DNA from: Boletus sp. NGJ
Lineage: Eukaryota; Basidiomycota; Agaricomycetes; Boletales; Boletaceae
Reading direction: 5' to 3'
Length of the DNA: 64,000 nt
Assembly (NCBI GenBank): GCA_019096195.1
Contig: JAGTXK010000136.1
Location: 124,001 to 188,000 of the forward strand
Made by a program: the position numbers and the translations under genes. Positions 22,142-34,837 of the stretch are shown here, piece by piece. The notes beneath the pieces were generated by a model. The model saw only the letters and a program-made list of their open reading frames with translations. It did not search any database and was not told the origin of the DNA. The stretch's first letter is position 1, and each line of letters starts with the position of its first letter.

Positions 22142-23411
22142 ATGACCAGCGCGAGCGCACTCGTCGATACCGCCGCACTCATGCTTCTCCAAAATCTCAG
22201 AGAAGGCATGGAGACTGGGCGGATCGCCAACGTGAATACTGCTCAAACTGAGGTCGAAGCTGCCATAACCGAGCTCAACCGCAGGCAATTGCTGGAGGAG
22301 CCTACCCATGTTAATGACCTCCTTGGGTATGTCGTTTTCTGTGTCGTACCTCAATCTTGGCTTGACGATCTCCTACAGAAAACTGCTCCTAGAAATCGGG
22401 TCGCTTCATGAGAAAGTCGCAAAGTGCGAGTCGCAGCTCACCGAGTTTCAATGCCAAGCCAGGGCCCTCAAGGAAGACACGACTCAGATTGTCGCCCGCA
22501 CGGAGGCGTGTAACGTGCTTGTAGACCAGCAGCAAAAGGAGAATGCCAAGGTTCTCGCTGCTATGGAGGGGAAGACTAGCGTGTCCACCACATCCCCCCC
22601 TTGCGTAGCCCCGGCGCCATCTCCCACTGACCCTATTTCACCTCCTGTATCTTCCGTGGTCGCTATCGTAGCCTTCCCCGGCGGCCCGCGAACCGTCACT
22701 ATTCACCCCCCTGGTAGTCCAAGTTACCAGTCGATCATCCGTGACGAGAAAGGGGATGCCATTATTGACTTTAGGCGCACCAAACCGTTGCGTCGAGAAG
22801 GTGCTTTCAGAGGTCCGCTTGAAGATATTGATTGGCTCGAGATCTCGCGCGTTTATGGCCGTGGACTCGATCCACCAGGCGCTCGAGCTGTCCCACCCGT
22901 CCCTCGCTGGCCCGATCAGACTCAGCCGTCGTCTTGTCCTCCCCCGTCCCGCGGTTCGAGCGATCTCATCGCTAGGCAGCGCCAGCTGGCAACATCCATG
23001 CAAACGGACCCGTTCGGGCGAGTTCTAGTTCCAGAGTATCACAATGCATTGTCTGCTTCACTCTCCACAGACATGACCTCTTCCTCTTCTCACGAGTCTT
23101 CCCAAGATTCGCGGTCTTCTTCGAGCGCGAAACCTGACATCGTCTCCACCCCATCCTCGTCACCCCCTTCCCCTTCTCTCGGAAGAGGTAAAAAGCGCAC
23201 GCGGAAGAGCGAAGAGGACGAAGAGGTGTCATTGACTACCGAGACGCGCGAGGAAGGTTCCCTGCTGATCGACCTGCGGACCGTCAAGGAGCCCACGACA
23301 CCTACGCCTGTCAAGCGCGAAGAGTCCCACCCACCGGAAGGACCCGCGAAACGCAAGAAGCGCCGCTCGTCGACGTCCTTGTCCTCCGGACCCCTCACGG
23401 GTACGGCTTGA
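22142..23411 (+). CDS. Coiled-coil protein of unknown function
   Basis: I do not recognise a family. Two exons, 22142-22326 and 22379-23411, give 405 residues. Residues 1-150 are helical and rich in Leu, Glu and Gln, with heptad-like spacing (LHEKVAKCESQLTEFQCQAR) that suggests a coiled coil. The middle has a more folded-looking segment (GGPRTVTIHPPGSPSYQSII, then DEKGDAIIDFRRTKPL). The C-terminal 150 residues are Ser-rich and end with basic patches GRGKKRTRKS and KRKKRRSS, which look like nuclear localisation signals. A nuclear or chromatin role is a guess. Its upstream region has a second copy at 16.3 kb, and the 3' flank holds a long T run (23467-23483). It may be restricted to this fungal lineage. 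Confidence 0.7.
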
Positions 23412-23858
23412 TTTCATCGGCGCTTGCCGTGTAGCCCTGACGTGCTTTCCCCTCTTGTCTTGTCTATTTTTTTTTTTTTTTGTTTCTCTCTCTCTCTTGT
23501 TTTCTTATTTTTATCCCCTTGATGTACTAAATAGAGAGCGAGCGTTTGTTTCAGTTTGCCGGGAAACGAGCGGCCGCAATTTCCCGGTTTCTCATCGAAC
23601 TCTTCGGTCTACTTTCATTCTGACACTTGACTTTTCCCTCGTCTGCTCTATTTCCCCCCCTTGTCCTCTATATACGATAGTCTCACTGCGCGTTTGTAAT
23701 CTCATGTCTTGAAAAATCCAAAGGTGACGGGCCCCGGTTTGGTCCACCCTGAATGCCTCGGGTGACGCAATGTCGTGATCAACCGGAATTAAGAGTGAAA
23801 GATTACTGAGTACACGAAACATCCGAACAATACATCAACGATCCACGAAAAGACCTAC
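23412..23858. other. Convergent intergenic region
   Basis: 3' flanks of the coiled-coil gene and the ZIP gene. It contains a T run at about 23467-23483 followed by TC repeats. No gene seen. Confidence 0.6.
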
Positions 23859-25808
23859 TTAGGATCCTACCAGAGCCATGGCAGTGACGCCAGCTGCCAG
23901 ACTGAAGAGTGCGAGCGCCTGTTTCCCGACGCCGCTCCGCCACAAGATCGGATCCATCACAAAGTCGCCGGCGAGCATCTCGACGCACGCAGCGTACGTG
24001 AGCATACCCGCTGAGATAGCGGACATGATTCCTTGAGTAAGAAGCACGTGTGCTGGTTGGGTGTGAAGCCATCAGCCTGGCTCAAATCCAGGGTGGGGTT
24101 AGTGAGTTCGGGACGTACCCATGTCATCGTTGTGGTTGAAGACAAGCATCCCGAGCAGGATGCCAGCAGGCGTGGTAATTGCAAAGAGACTTGCAAGGGT
24201 GGGTTTGAGTATGTTCAGATATTTGAATTCTGGCTCCTGGGACGAAGGTAGGGAGGCTATTCGTATGCCCAAGGAAAGTCCTTCAAAGAGCTGGTGGAAT
24301 ATCACAGCAATTAAAAGGGTTGCTGCGCGACCATTGTGTTAGTGACGGACTGGAGGGAAGATCAATAATAACGTACTGAAGTCCGGACCCGACGTTATAG
24401 ACAGGGTCATACCGATGACCAATGAGTGAATCATGATGCCTAATTGTAATACCTCGATCAACGTAAGTAGTGAACAGGTCGGAGAGTCGAAGGAAGCCTC
24501 ACAAGTATGCCAACGATCTGCCTCTTTTTTCCCACTTTGACCCCATCTTCATGTCCATCGACATGGGAGTGTTGATGGAAATGATCATGTTCAGGTGTAT
24601 CTGTGACGTATTCGACATCCTCAAACCCATAGTGGTGCCGATGGCCAGAGCCCATGCCGCTCGGTCGACCCTGCGCAAAACCCTCTGGGCCATACATTGT
24701 TGTGGGTCGATTGCGTTCATGATGTGACTGATGTAAATCTCGCGGTTCGTGTCTGTGGTGACCCTCGAAAAACGCTGATGCGTCACCATCCACGCGATCG
24801 TGCGTATGACCGCAGGGGTGAACAGCACCATACGAGTGGTCCAGGTCGTGATGAATACCGCTCCGTGCGTGACCAGAATCTGTCGTCTCTATGAGCGGTG
24901 ATCGTTCTGAATTTGAGTGTTCTGTGTTGATGAATTTGGGCGTGGCTGGTGCGCGCTCTAAATCCGCAGGGAATTCGGTTGGAGGAGTCGGTGCGGTGGA
25001 CGTAGATGGTGAGCTGTACGAATGCAGTTGGTCGACATAAGACGTCGATACGTCTACATGTCCCCTGTGATTAGGTATAGAATGGCGAATTAGAAACAAC
25101 ACTTGCATTCTATAAGAAATATGGCCAAAAGCGAGCATAATCTGGCGGGGTTATGAGTATGCTACATGTGTTGAGAATAGAGGAGGATCACGAACACGAT
25201 AAGGCCCACATATTCGCCTACATTCCAACGACCCTGCACCGCGGGGTTTCTGAGAGCTTCAAAAGAGTCCTGCAGCAAGTGAACAAATGCTGTGGATAAT
25301 ATGACGCCTAGTTGACGTGTCAGTGACTCAGTGATGGGTGCAGAAGCGTTCTGGATGACAGACGAACCCGTTCCAAAATGCTTGCCGATGAAAAATAATA
25401 TTCGGGGTATGCGGAGAAAGGAGATATGCCTAGAGAAGGTTGGGAATGAGACAGCTGGCATGTGGAGGTCAGTCACGGGCTAGAGGGTTACTGCGATCAG
25501 TCATGCCTCACCCAAGAGGGAAACGACGAAAATGAAAAACGTGGGCACTATTCGCGTGTACAAAGCCTTGGTTTCTGGCTCCATCAGGAAATCCCGGAAG
25601 CTGTTGTTATCTGCCACATGTGGTAAATTGACGTTCTCGAAATTTTGTGAAACAAACGAACCGTCACCTTTTGTATCAGCGATTGGGACTTGGATGTGTG
25701 CCACCCTTGAGCGTGCTGACACCACGTTATTTATCACCGTACGTGCGGACGGTGTCGTGATTTTCCGTTGTTGTAGCTGCGCAAGACTTGCAACTAAAAC
25801 CTCCTGCC
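23859..25808 (-). CDS. ZIP-family zinc/iron transporter
   Basis: Membrane importer of divalent metals of the ZIP (SLC39) family. Resolved exons on the minus strand are about 25808-25512, 25454-25368, 25307 to about 25190, about 25070-24503, 24452-24377, 24322-24119 and 24031-23859. Signatures in order: TFFIFVVSLLGAVSFPTFS, FFIGKHFGTGVILSTAFVHL, a large cytosolic loop, LGIMIHSLVIGMTLS (the His-containing TM4), AVIFHQLFEGLSLGIRI (TM5, metal-site His and Glu) and MSAISAGMLTYAACVEML. The loop is very rich in His (CGHTHDR, HHRHEPRDLHQSHHE, GHRHHYG, HDHFHQHSHVDGHEDG), as in many zinc sensors of this family. The start is unresolved: the first exon begins after an acceptor-like TAG and no in-frame ATG is seen. 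The junction before VSTSYVDQLHSY is also uncertain. Confidence 0.85.
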
Positions 25809-26612
25809 AACGCTACGCAGGGTGACTAGGAAAGCAGCTGTGTGGCATATGACAACTATAAGAGGGAGCCCGGACGAGTACCCCACCAGTTATACGCTTG
25901 TTAGGTAAGCAAAGAGCCGATCACTCGCACCGGCGGGTCGCGACCGCTTCCGATGAATTCACGCTGAGTCTTCTGATGGTAAGTGTACTAGTACAGTATA
26001 TTCAGCATGCAGCAAGACCGCTGTTGGTGCATTAAATAAACGATGGTAATGCAATATATACCTTCGCAATACTAGTAGCGAACAGTGACGACCAGTGGGG
26101 TACTCACATACCCAGGATCGTTGCGTAATGCATCTCCACCCAGGTCACCTGAGTTGCCTCGGCTTGAATTCAACACTAACCCTCTCTACATGAACAGATG
26201 GGAATAAGATCGATGGAGCTCTGTTGCGCCAGGTCATTAGCCAAGGTTGGCCGTTACCGAATAGCGATACTATCGGCCCGGGCATGCGCAATGCACATAG
26301 TGATACTAGGTACTTGTACTCCTGATATGTACGGTAATAGAATAAGTGGTCTACAGTATAAAGCCCAAGAGAACGAGAAGCCACGATGTGAACTGGGACA
26401 GATGCAAGTTGTATGGGGCATAATGAAAGACGGCAGGAGAGGGTACAGGGTAAACGCACGCAGCGTGGTATAACGTATGAGGTAGAGTAACAGTCACGAG
26501 ACTCACAGGATAACAAAGTTCACAAAGGAGATCCAGACAACGTGAACACCATGGTAAATCATATTCTGCCCACCGGCGAGGATCCGATTTAGCGTCTCGC
26601 TCTGCCATACAC
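25809..26612. other. Intergenic
   Basis: Contains the putative promoter and possible first exon of the ZIP gene, and the 3' flank of the next minus-strand gene. No complete gene is seen. A minus-strand frame ending near 26503 (YHGVHVVWISFVNFVIL) is hydrophobic but does not splice in frame to the neighbouring gene. Confidence 0.4.
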
Positions 26613-28871
26613 TCACCGTGGACTTTCGCCTTTCGTTTCTTCCACGACCGCCTTGACCCATCGTAACACAACAGTTTCGAGCATTGTTTCCCACCCGTCG
26701 TCCCTCCTTGCAACGAGGCGAGGGTCAAAGATCAGAGGCGGCTCAGCCGTGGCTGAGCGGATCCCCACCCGTGAAGGTGATGGCGTGTCCGCAAGAGCAG
26801 AGGATACCGCAGTCTGACCAGAGGGAGAACGTGCAGGAGATGCACCGCGTGAATGTGTGCCCGCTGAACGAGTTATATGGTCTGGTCGACCGGGTGCGGA
26901 CGGGACGACGAGGGGAAGGAGGTAACGAAGCTTGAGTGCGCTGAGCAAGATGGATGGTCAGCGAGTGATTCGATCGGAACGGCTTGGATACGTACCCGGC
27001 CCATATGCGTAGGTTGTCTATTCTTCGGAATGTCCATCCTACTTTACCTTTCTCGTCTCCATCCGCGCCGTCTGAGGATTGCTCGAGAAAGGCGATGTCA
27101 TGTACAGAGTCCAAACTGATGAAACCCCATGGTTTACGGGATCGACGCACTCCAGTGTTGTAAGCTGCACAAAGACATTGACCTGATGTGAGTGCGCTGA
27201 AGAATGCAGATCTGTTAGATGTAGGCAGGACGAGCGAACGGAGATTCTCAGGGAGAAGGGCTATCAAGAGGGCATGTGCGCGACCTGCAAGACAAGCATC
27301 AGCAGAGATGTACACCCTTTCCTGCTCGTCTACTGACCGACAGGGTCATCTGCAAACAAAGAACGCTTAGCCCAATCAGGAAGATCATCTTCATCCACGC
27401 TTTCTGCCTCGGAAAGTGTCTCCATGTCTTCTGGTTCTTCCGATAGTGACATGCTGCGCATCGAGTCGAGGATACCGGACGTAGAGACGATGCGCCGCCC
27501 TGAGCGCGGTGCCTCGTTAGGGAATCGGTAGGTGAACATATCACCTGTGCTAACTCTCCGGTTCTGCCCTCTACCTTCCCTTGCCCTCTTTGCACTCCTC
27601 TCACCCTCCCGCTCCCAACCGCGTTTTCCGTCCTTTGTGCCTCCAAATAACACGTCATCGACGAGGTCTATGTATCGTCTAACCACATCTTGCTCTTTTC
27701 CGAGGTCTGCCAGCTTGATATCTTGTTTGTACAACCACCCGCCACCAAGCACCAGCCGATCATCCCAATGTTCCCGCTTTTCTCGCTCTTCCTCACTGAG
27801 GCCGTGCGTATCCAAGTTGTTCCCGTCCTCCCATACGGGTATCGATTCGTTACGACCCAGTACGTGCACGAATGAAATTGACATATCAGGGTCAACATGT
27901 GGGAGATCCGACTCATCGTCCGACATGGCCACTGGTGACGCGCCACGTGATTGTGGATGTTGCCCCTGCGATGAACCGCGATCGCTTTGAGCATCGTATG
28001 CCTCGTCGGATAATGGCACCCTGGAGCGTTCTTCAAGCTCGCGAAGTGCAGCGAGCACTTCTAATGCGGACTTGCGAATCAAAGATAGGGGGTCAAGCTG
28101 AGACTTTGACTGAGCCAAGTTGCGTTTTGGGACGGGAACGCTCGCGGCGACCTTGTTCCTGTACTGGGTACGAAGCGTACTTGCGGATTCGTCGGGAAGC
28201 GCGATAACATAGTTGCGGACGGAGCGGATAGCATGGGTAGTCGTCTTGAGGATGTCGAGGACGTCAATCATGTGGGGAGTTGGTATTGAATTATTGGGAT
28301 CTAGGGAGGTATCGCGTGTACTATCTATGCCCCAAGCATGAATGATGGCAGTGAGGTCCTCGATGACGCCAGGAAGGAACGCCTCTGGATCTGTCTGGTA
28401 GGTCTTGACATGGGGGAGGAATGCAGGCTCCCGTATCTCTGGAACCGCGGGCGAGGGTGGAAGCTCAAAGTCCATGATGCTGCCCAAGGATGGCTTTGAC
28501 GTTGTCAAACTGGCTAAGCCCCCGATCGCTGGCACGAGCTGGCTGTTCAGCTTCTTTGAGGGACTTTGGAAGACCTCAACGGCGAAGCACGAAGTGGAGG
28601 AAGGGGAAACGCACTTTGATTTTGCAGCAATGCCAGTCTTGGTGAAGTAGTGCTGGAGGTGCTCGATGCTGCCGAGAGTCATGACGCTCTGTCGTTTGGC
28701 TGCGCTGCGGCTGAACGGTTTGAGCGGCTTGTTGCTCGAGTTCATGTTGGGGTAGAATGCGGTAAGGCGACGTGTTTTTGTTGCGGTCTCTGAGGCAGGC
28801 GAGGAAGACCCCTCGCCTTCGCCGGAACCGGTGTAGTCTGGGGTGAGGGAGGGCGTCGTTGAGTCGTGCAT
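26613..28871 (-). CDS. Large acidic protein, possible CH-like C-terminus
   Basis: Function not recognised. Three exons, 28871-27338, 27284-26996 and 26940-26613, with 53- and 55-base introns in phase, give 716 residues. The N-terminal half is Ser/Pro-rich and then helical (VIEDLTAIIHAWGIDSTR, then DVLDILKTTTHAIRSVRNYV). The centre is acidic and basic. Around residues 510-620 the pattern HALLIALLPENLRSLVLP, then FFSALTSGQCLCAAYNTGVR, then WTFRRIDNLRIWAGALKLRY is reminiscent of a calponin-homology domain: a 'hydrophobic-G-x-LC' helix followed by an 'N-hydrophobic' helix. That reading is tentative. It is divergent from the YPP1-like gene with only 102 bases between starts. Confidence 0.7.
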
Positions 28872-28973
28872 CGTAGTGAACGACGAGCAAGAGAGGTGTT
28901 GGAGGGGGGTCGACGTGGAGGGGGGTCAAAGCAATATAAGGCGGATTTGGATTCGGTTGGAACGGTGACTCGG
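28872..28973. promoter_or_regulatory. Compact bidirectional promoter
   Basis: Only 102 bases separate the start codons of two divergent genes. A TATAAG lies at about 28935. Both promoters and leaders must overlap here, unless the plus-strand gene starts at an upstream in-frame ATG (28866). Confidence 0.5.
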
Positions 28974-31900
28974 ATGGTGCATGGCAAGGATCGACATTAC
29001 TGGGCCCAGCTCAGAGCTGCCCTCACCGCTGGACTCTGGGCCTCCCCGGTCCCCGCGAAGGACCCCAACGGCTACACGTTATCCTGGTCAAGACTCATCC
29101 ACAAATTCAGCAAACATTGCAGGGGATTCCAGGACCTTGCAGAGATCACCTCACAGACACAGGCTCTCTCCATTTTGCTCTCTGCAAATACCGTGGATGA
29201 GGACCAGCTCGGGTCAGAGCCAGACGGACAACTCCGTCTCGCGTCCGAGTGCATGTTGCTCCCCGAACGCATCCAGGAGGCGACCGCAGGCTATGAAGTA
29301 CTCAAGAAGCTCCAGAGTACCCGCTCGGACGTACGTCGACCCTGACTCTAGTTTGCTCACTCACTCAGCTTTCTCGCCATAGTCTCTTCTCCTCGCCCTT
29401 GCCTTCTACGCGTATGCATTGGGAAAGCCATCCGAATGCCTCGAATACCTTGTCAAGGTACCCGTGATCTCTGATGCACAAAGCCACATTCCTCGCTCCT
29501 CTACAGTCAGATCCGAAGCTTCCACCCTGCAACCCGGTTCTGTCCCAGACTCGTCCACGTCATGGACCGGTAGCTTTCTATCTGCCGAGTCGCCTCCCTC
29601 CACAACGAACATCGTCGACGGCAGAGCTTGGGCAACGACCGAGTCCATTCGGAGCTTCTGTCTACAAGGTTAGAACCTTCTTCTTTTTATCCTCTAGATG
29701 CCATCTGTCCAAACCCTAGGCATGTGCCACGAGAAGCTCTACCCAGAGAATGAACTCGCCATGCAAGCATACACGGCTGCCATCCCGCTGTTAATCGTCA
29801 TCGAATGCGAAATCCCGAGCACCCTGACCACACAAACACCCCCTTCCTCGTTTTCCCAGTACCGCGAACTCTGGCGTTGGGCAGAACGTCTCATGTTCCG
29901 TGCCATAACGCTTCTCGCTCGCACGCGACATCTTGATGACCCGGAAGGTCTCATCTGGAACTTCTTCACTCACTACAGGTCCTGCAGCACTCATTGGCCA
30001 CCCACCTTTCGCACTTTCCATCGTTCGATCATCGCCGTTCTGCATCTACGCGCACTCATCATCCGATTCCGTGTTTCCTCCCCTCCGGTGACACCTTCTC
30101 CCTCCCTACAGTCAGACAAGCCACCGCAATGGCTCAACACAGCTCGATCGATCATCAGTGAATACCGCACGGTCTTAGATAAATCGACCCACTTTCCCAA
30201 GGCCGGAGAGCGGAACATCAAGGTGGAAGATCTCGTCGATTTATCCGTCGCCGTGTGGGAAGCAAGCGGAACGGTCGCAGATCGAGCCCAGTGGGTCATT
30301 GATGTCAGTGAAACCTCCATCTTGCCCTCGTTCGTTCTTTGACAACCAAGTAGGTCCTCTGGTGGGCGACGCGACTCACCTTCAACTCATACCGTATCTT
30401 TCGGCACATGTCCCGGCTTCTGTATGTCTCGGGAGATACGGAGCTTGCAAAGCGTACCTTGCGCCTATATATTGAGGTCGTAAGCAAGACACGCGCTGCA
30501 GGTGTCGATGGTGACAGTGACACAGACCGTCACTGGGTGGAGACGCTCGTGGAAGGTGCGAACATGTTTTGTCGCTTGGCGCTATCTCGACTTGGCTCGA
30601 GTGGCGTCGAGGAAGCCAAGGAAGCTGGGGAGTTCTTGGAAAAGGCGAAAACACGACTGGACAGCGCCGACAAGGAACTTGTCGCACGCGTTGCCCTTGC
30701 AGAAGGCATTTGGAACACCGTCACTGCTTTCATAGGCGGGTGGTTGCACTTGTACTTGGATCCCTTTCACGTCTAATTCTACAGCATTTGCAGAAAGACG
30801 GGAACATACTCGCCCAACAAGGCTGCGCACTGCGTTGGAGCATTATACTCACTCCGTCAAGGCGTTCCCCACCCCAAGTGCACACCACCAGCTTGCGCTA
30901 GCGCTGGCACTATCCGGTCCTTCGCAGAACCTCGAAGACGCCATTGCCTCTGCACGTGCAGCCGTTGAAGGTGCTCCGAACGAGATTCGCCACTGGCACC
31001 TCCTCGGTCTATTGCTCACAGCTCAAGGAGAGTGGGTCAAAGCGCGAGAGGTACTCGAAATCGGTGCCGCGATCGACGACTCTCCCTCAGAGACAGACGA
31101 GTCCCCAAGCGATACAGAAGCTGGTCCAGAGAAGAGTGAGAAGAATGCGCCAAGTGAGGGCATCGCAACGAGAGACTTGGAGACAGAGAAGGGGGCAATA
31201 GATGTACACTCGCACGACGGGAATAGTGGCGTCGCGAATGGAACATCCGTTCATGAGATGATCCTTGACCCAGATGCAACTACGATCCCTCCTTCCGCTA
31301 CACTCTTGCACGTCCTTGCTGATCACCCCGTTCCGACGCCGCAAGATGCTTTCGAGTACGCGCTACAATTGCGACTCACGCAGATGGCACTAACGGAGCA
31401 TGTCGACGGTCCAGAAGGAGCAGAGACTAAATGGGTGGACGTCTTTGGATGGATTGCAGAGCGAAAAGGAACTGTTTCTGAGACTCAACGTACGTGAACT
31501 TCTGGATGTTCCCACTGCTGTTGACAAGCGCTGTTTCAGTGAGATCTTCGATGGATACCGGATCGCGCTCCGCAGTTACACAATCATGCTCTGTGGTCAT
31601 TATATCCGAAGTCCAGGAGACGGTTCTCGAAATTAACACCAACGTTGTCGGTTCGATGGAACCCCTGGCTGGCCAATCAACCGGCGGAGTGCAACCTCCT
31701 CCGATCACTGTCACACCTGCGACGCCAGCAGACCCCGAACGCAAGTTCTCTTTCCCCAAGCGCACATTTTCTATGGACCGCGACACATCTGCAGGAAAGA
31801 AGGTGCAACAGATGCTCAAGAATCGTGTATATAAAGGACAAGAGAAGATTAGTACGATATCAAGAAAGATTGGGCATGGTGTCGTCAGGAATAGCAACTT

Positions 31901-32742
31901 GAGGCGGACGACTTCTGCTCCAGGTAAAGTTTTCATCTGGATGGCGTTGATCGTTCCAGAGTAATGGGTCTCATATCTACCTTGAAAGATTTCCACGCAG
32001 TCCTTCAGAATCACCATTACCAGGCGTCTTCCATACATTCCCGCAGGCGTCTTCGTTCACTGAAACGCAATCACAACAACGAAGTTTCTGAACCCCCGAC
32101 GGATGACCGTCCTGTCCCACTTCTGCCACCCACCCCACCTACGCAAGACGCCAAACCGATTCCTCAAGCCTCCAGGGAGGATAAACTATTGAGTGAGCTG
32201 TGGGCATCATCCGCTGCGACCTTCCGTAGACTGGGCAAGATCGACCAGGCCAAAGGTGCTATACAGGAAGCCGAGGTCAAAAACCAAGAAAATCCCTCCG
32301 TTTGGGTTCAGGTACGTTCCACCTTTTCGTTGTATGGACCTATCCCAATGACGCACTGGGTCAGTTCGGGCTGTATCACCATGTACTGAATCACGACCAA
32401 CAAGCGATCGAGTCATTCCAAAAGGCACTCTTCATGTCCCCGGACCACGTCTCTGCCGCTGTTCACATGTGTCGGATCTACCTCAGCCCTCGCTCTCCCT
32501 CCCGATCCTCCGAGTCAGGTGTCGACCCTGACCCCGACAAGGTTGACATGAGCGCTGGTCTGCTGGGATACATGTCTCGCGGCCCAGGATGGGACGTTCC
32601 CGAGGTGTGGTATTTCCTATCCAAGGCGTATGGCTTGCGGGGCCAAAAGGACAAACAACTAGAGTGTCTGACGACGGCACTGTCGTTGAGCGAGAATCGG
32701 TGTATCAGGGACTTGGGACATGCGGTGGGCTGGTGTCTATGA
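28974..32742 (+). CDS. YPP1: YPP1/TTC7-like TPR scaffold
   Basis: Probably the TPR protein that links the PI4-kinase Stt4 to the plasma membrane with Efr3 (TTC7 in animals). Eight exons (28974-29330, 29383-29668, 29720-30303, 30354-30735, 30785-31489, 31540-31923, 31989-32311, 32365-32742) give 1132 residues. The N-terminus has KDRHYWAQLRAALTAGLW. The middle has WWATRLTFNSYRIFRHMSRL, then YTHSVKAFPTPSAHHQLALA and DAIASARAAVEGAPNEIRHW, typical of this family. The last exons form TPRs (ATFRRLGKIDQAKGAIQEAE, LYHHVLNHDQQAIESFQKAL, VWYFLSKAYGLRGQKDKQLE). Between them lies a Ser/Pro-rich linker. The exon 4-5 junction has no in-phase GT donor at the expected place; a GC-AG intron (30736-30784) fits best. 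The start could also be 28866. Confidence 0.75.
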
Positions 32743-34837
32743 ACGGAACGCCCGGTTAGGGTTAGGCCGACCTTTTCGGGCCTCCCCACCTACGTTTCTG
32801 CGTACAGCGTCCACGTAACGTGTCCGTGTCCGCTGTTTTGCATTTTTAGATGATTCGATCTCTTGGTAGTATAGTAGTATGCATGACCAGGTTTCTGTTG
32901 ATTGGCCCTGCGTCCTATCAGCATGTGAAGCAGTGGTCTTATTTATTTATGCGTTCTATAGAGGTAGAACGCGATGTGACACAGTCACTGTCAAGAGAGA
33001 TGGAGCCTTCATGACAAAAAAAATACGCATAGTCAGATACACCTCATAAAGGCAACCCATCCACCTCCTCCTGTTGGGGAACGGTATTCTCACATTCTCA
33101 AAGTAGTTGGCCCCTAGTGCAACTGCCTCGGAGGGTGATTGGGGTTCGATTTTGAAGGTGTTGAAGGCCGAGGGTGGCTCGGCGGGCGGTGGGTTTATTG
33201 GGTTGAGGCGGGTCCCCGCGCTTGCGAGATCCACCAGCCAGATGGGGGTGGAGGCATATTATGCTGGAGACGCATGTGCTTTGCGGGGGGTAAAGGATTT
33301 GTCGCATTCTTTTCAGGGTCAGACAATAGGTTACACATGGGTCAAGCGCATATAAAGGGCCGTGTGCGAACGGATGTGCGATATGAGTGTGAAACGAGAG
33401 GTCTGAGCGAGTCCACAGCCGTCGGTGATTACGATCGTAGTGGTAGGGGACGGAGTACCTGTACCAATTTTGCAGGAATGTCTAACCCCCCCCCACCCAG
33501 GAAGATGAGGCCGCTTCGTGGACTTCCAAGATCAAACGACATGAGTCACCTGCAACTGCCACCAGCCAGTCCTAAACAAATCACGACGACATGGAGACGT
33601 TACCGAATTTGGATGTTATCATCATCGTCCGTGCAAGGTTTCGTGCTGACGATCAATACGCGGTCGAGACAGTATGTCAATCATTTTCGTTCCGAGATCA
33701 TATATCGAGCCATATCCGTCGTGCTAATAGTCAATTTTCCGTCAACATCGTTGAGGATTTGGCAGGCAAACGAATCCATCAGCTCGAGAACATCATGTCG
33801 ATGGAACTCAATTGCCATGCAGTTTTCGATGAACTTTTTGTGTGGCTCAAGCCCGTGGAGGTGCGTTCCCGGAACTTTTTCCCAGCCCCGAAACGTAGTC
33901 ACACACCATTTTGAGCATCGGACAGCCTGAGATACAGTGCAATTTGCAACGCTGATGCATGTCATAACCGACAAACCACAAATTGTGCATAAAAGGTTCC
34001 TGGGAGAAGGTCAGTACATCGGTCACGAAACTTCGCTCGCATATCACGGCAGTCTCTTGTTCCCGACTCCGGGTTCGAGTATCTTATATACGGAAGGTGA
34101 AAATCTCGATAGACTCACCTGAGGGACCACCAAATTTCAGGTTGAGGTCTCGGTAATAACCAGACTCCCCCAGGACTGCCGTGACCATACCGTCAATGCC
34201 TGTTGTGTAGGGAGAGACATATACAGGTTGTGTGTGCCACCGTCTGAGGCCATGGCAATGATGGCATGATGGGGTTTGCTAAGCTTTGGAAAGAGTACAA
34301 GTCGCAGCGGCATTTCTCAGGCTGACTTACTTTGGATGCGGAAGCTGACTCGTTACTAGAGGCTGAATTTGGGGATTTAGTTCAAGGTCGACCGCCCCTT
34401 CGACTCGAAACACGTAAGGTAAGTTACAGTTTGAACTTCGGTTACCAGCATGTATAGCTGGGTGACCTCGAGCCTTGTCGGCAGCGGTTGGCAACACTGA
34501 ATGCGGCAGATTTTGACCTCCATCAGGCAGACCACAAGGTTGAAAGATGTCTATGAAACATCTACGCCCTCTTCCATTGTGGAAGATCTACTTTACCGAA
34601 CGACACGAACGACAGTTAGGCTCAGGCTGATTTGTACTAAGTGAACCAACATCCCTTCAAGTCCTGTCATACACCATACAAGACATGGCACAAGTTTTCT
34701 TTGACAAGATGCTTTCCTAGCGGGTCTCGTTCCCGATGACCTGAGCAACGAAACAGTATAAAAGGACGTCGGTTCTGTTCCAAGACCACCAGGCTACCAC
34801 CTCGATTGCATCTGCACTCACTACCGCCCAACCAACC
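32743..34837. other. Gene-poor stretch with one possible terminal exon
   Basis: A minus-strand frame at 33234-32956 reads NTFKIEPQSPSEAVALGANY then FENVRIPFPNRRRWMG. It has good protein-like composition, but a stop lies immediately upstream and no partner exons are found. Weak frames of both strands occur at 33.5-33.97 kb. From 34.0 to 34.8 kb I see nothing except the promoter of the tyrosinase gene, with TATAAAA at about 34757. Confidence 0.4.

Noticed and set aside
33139-33930. Long open frame on the plus strand
   Set aside because: Composition is biased (Gly/Arg-rich, then low similarity to any protein), and it overlaps a more protein-like minus-strand frame.
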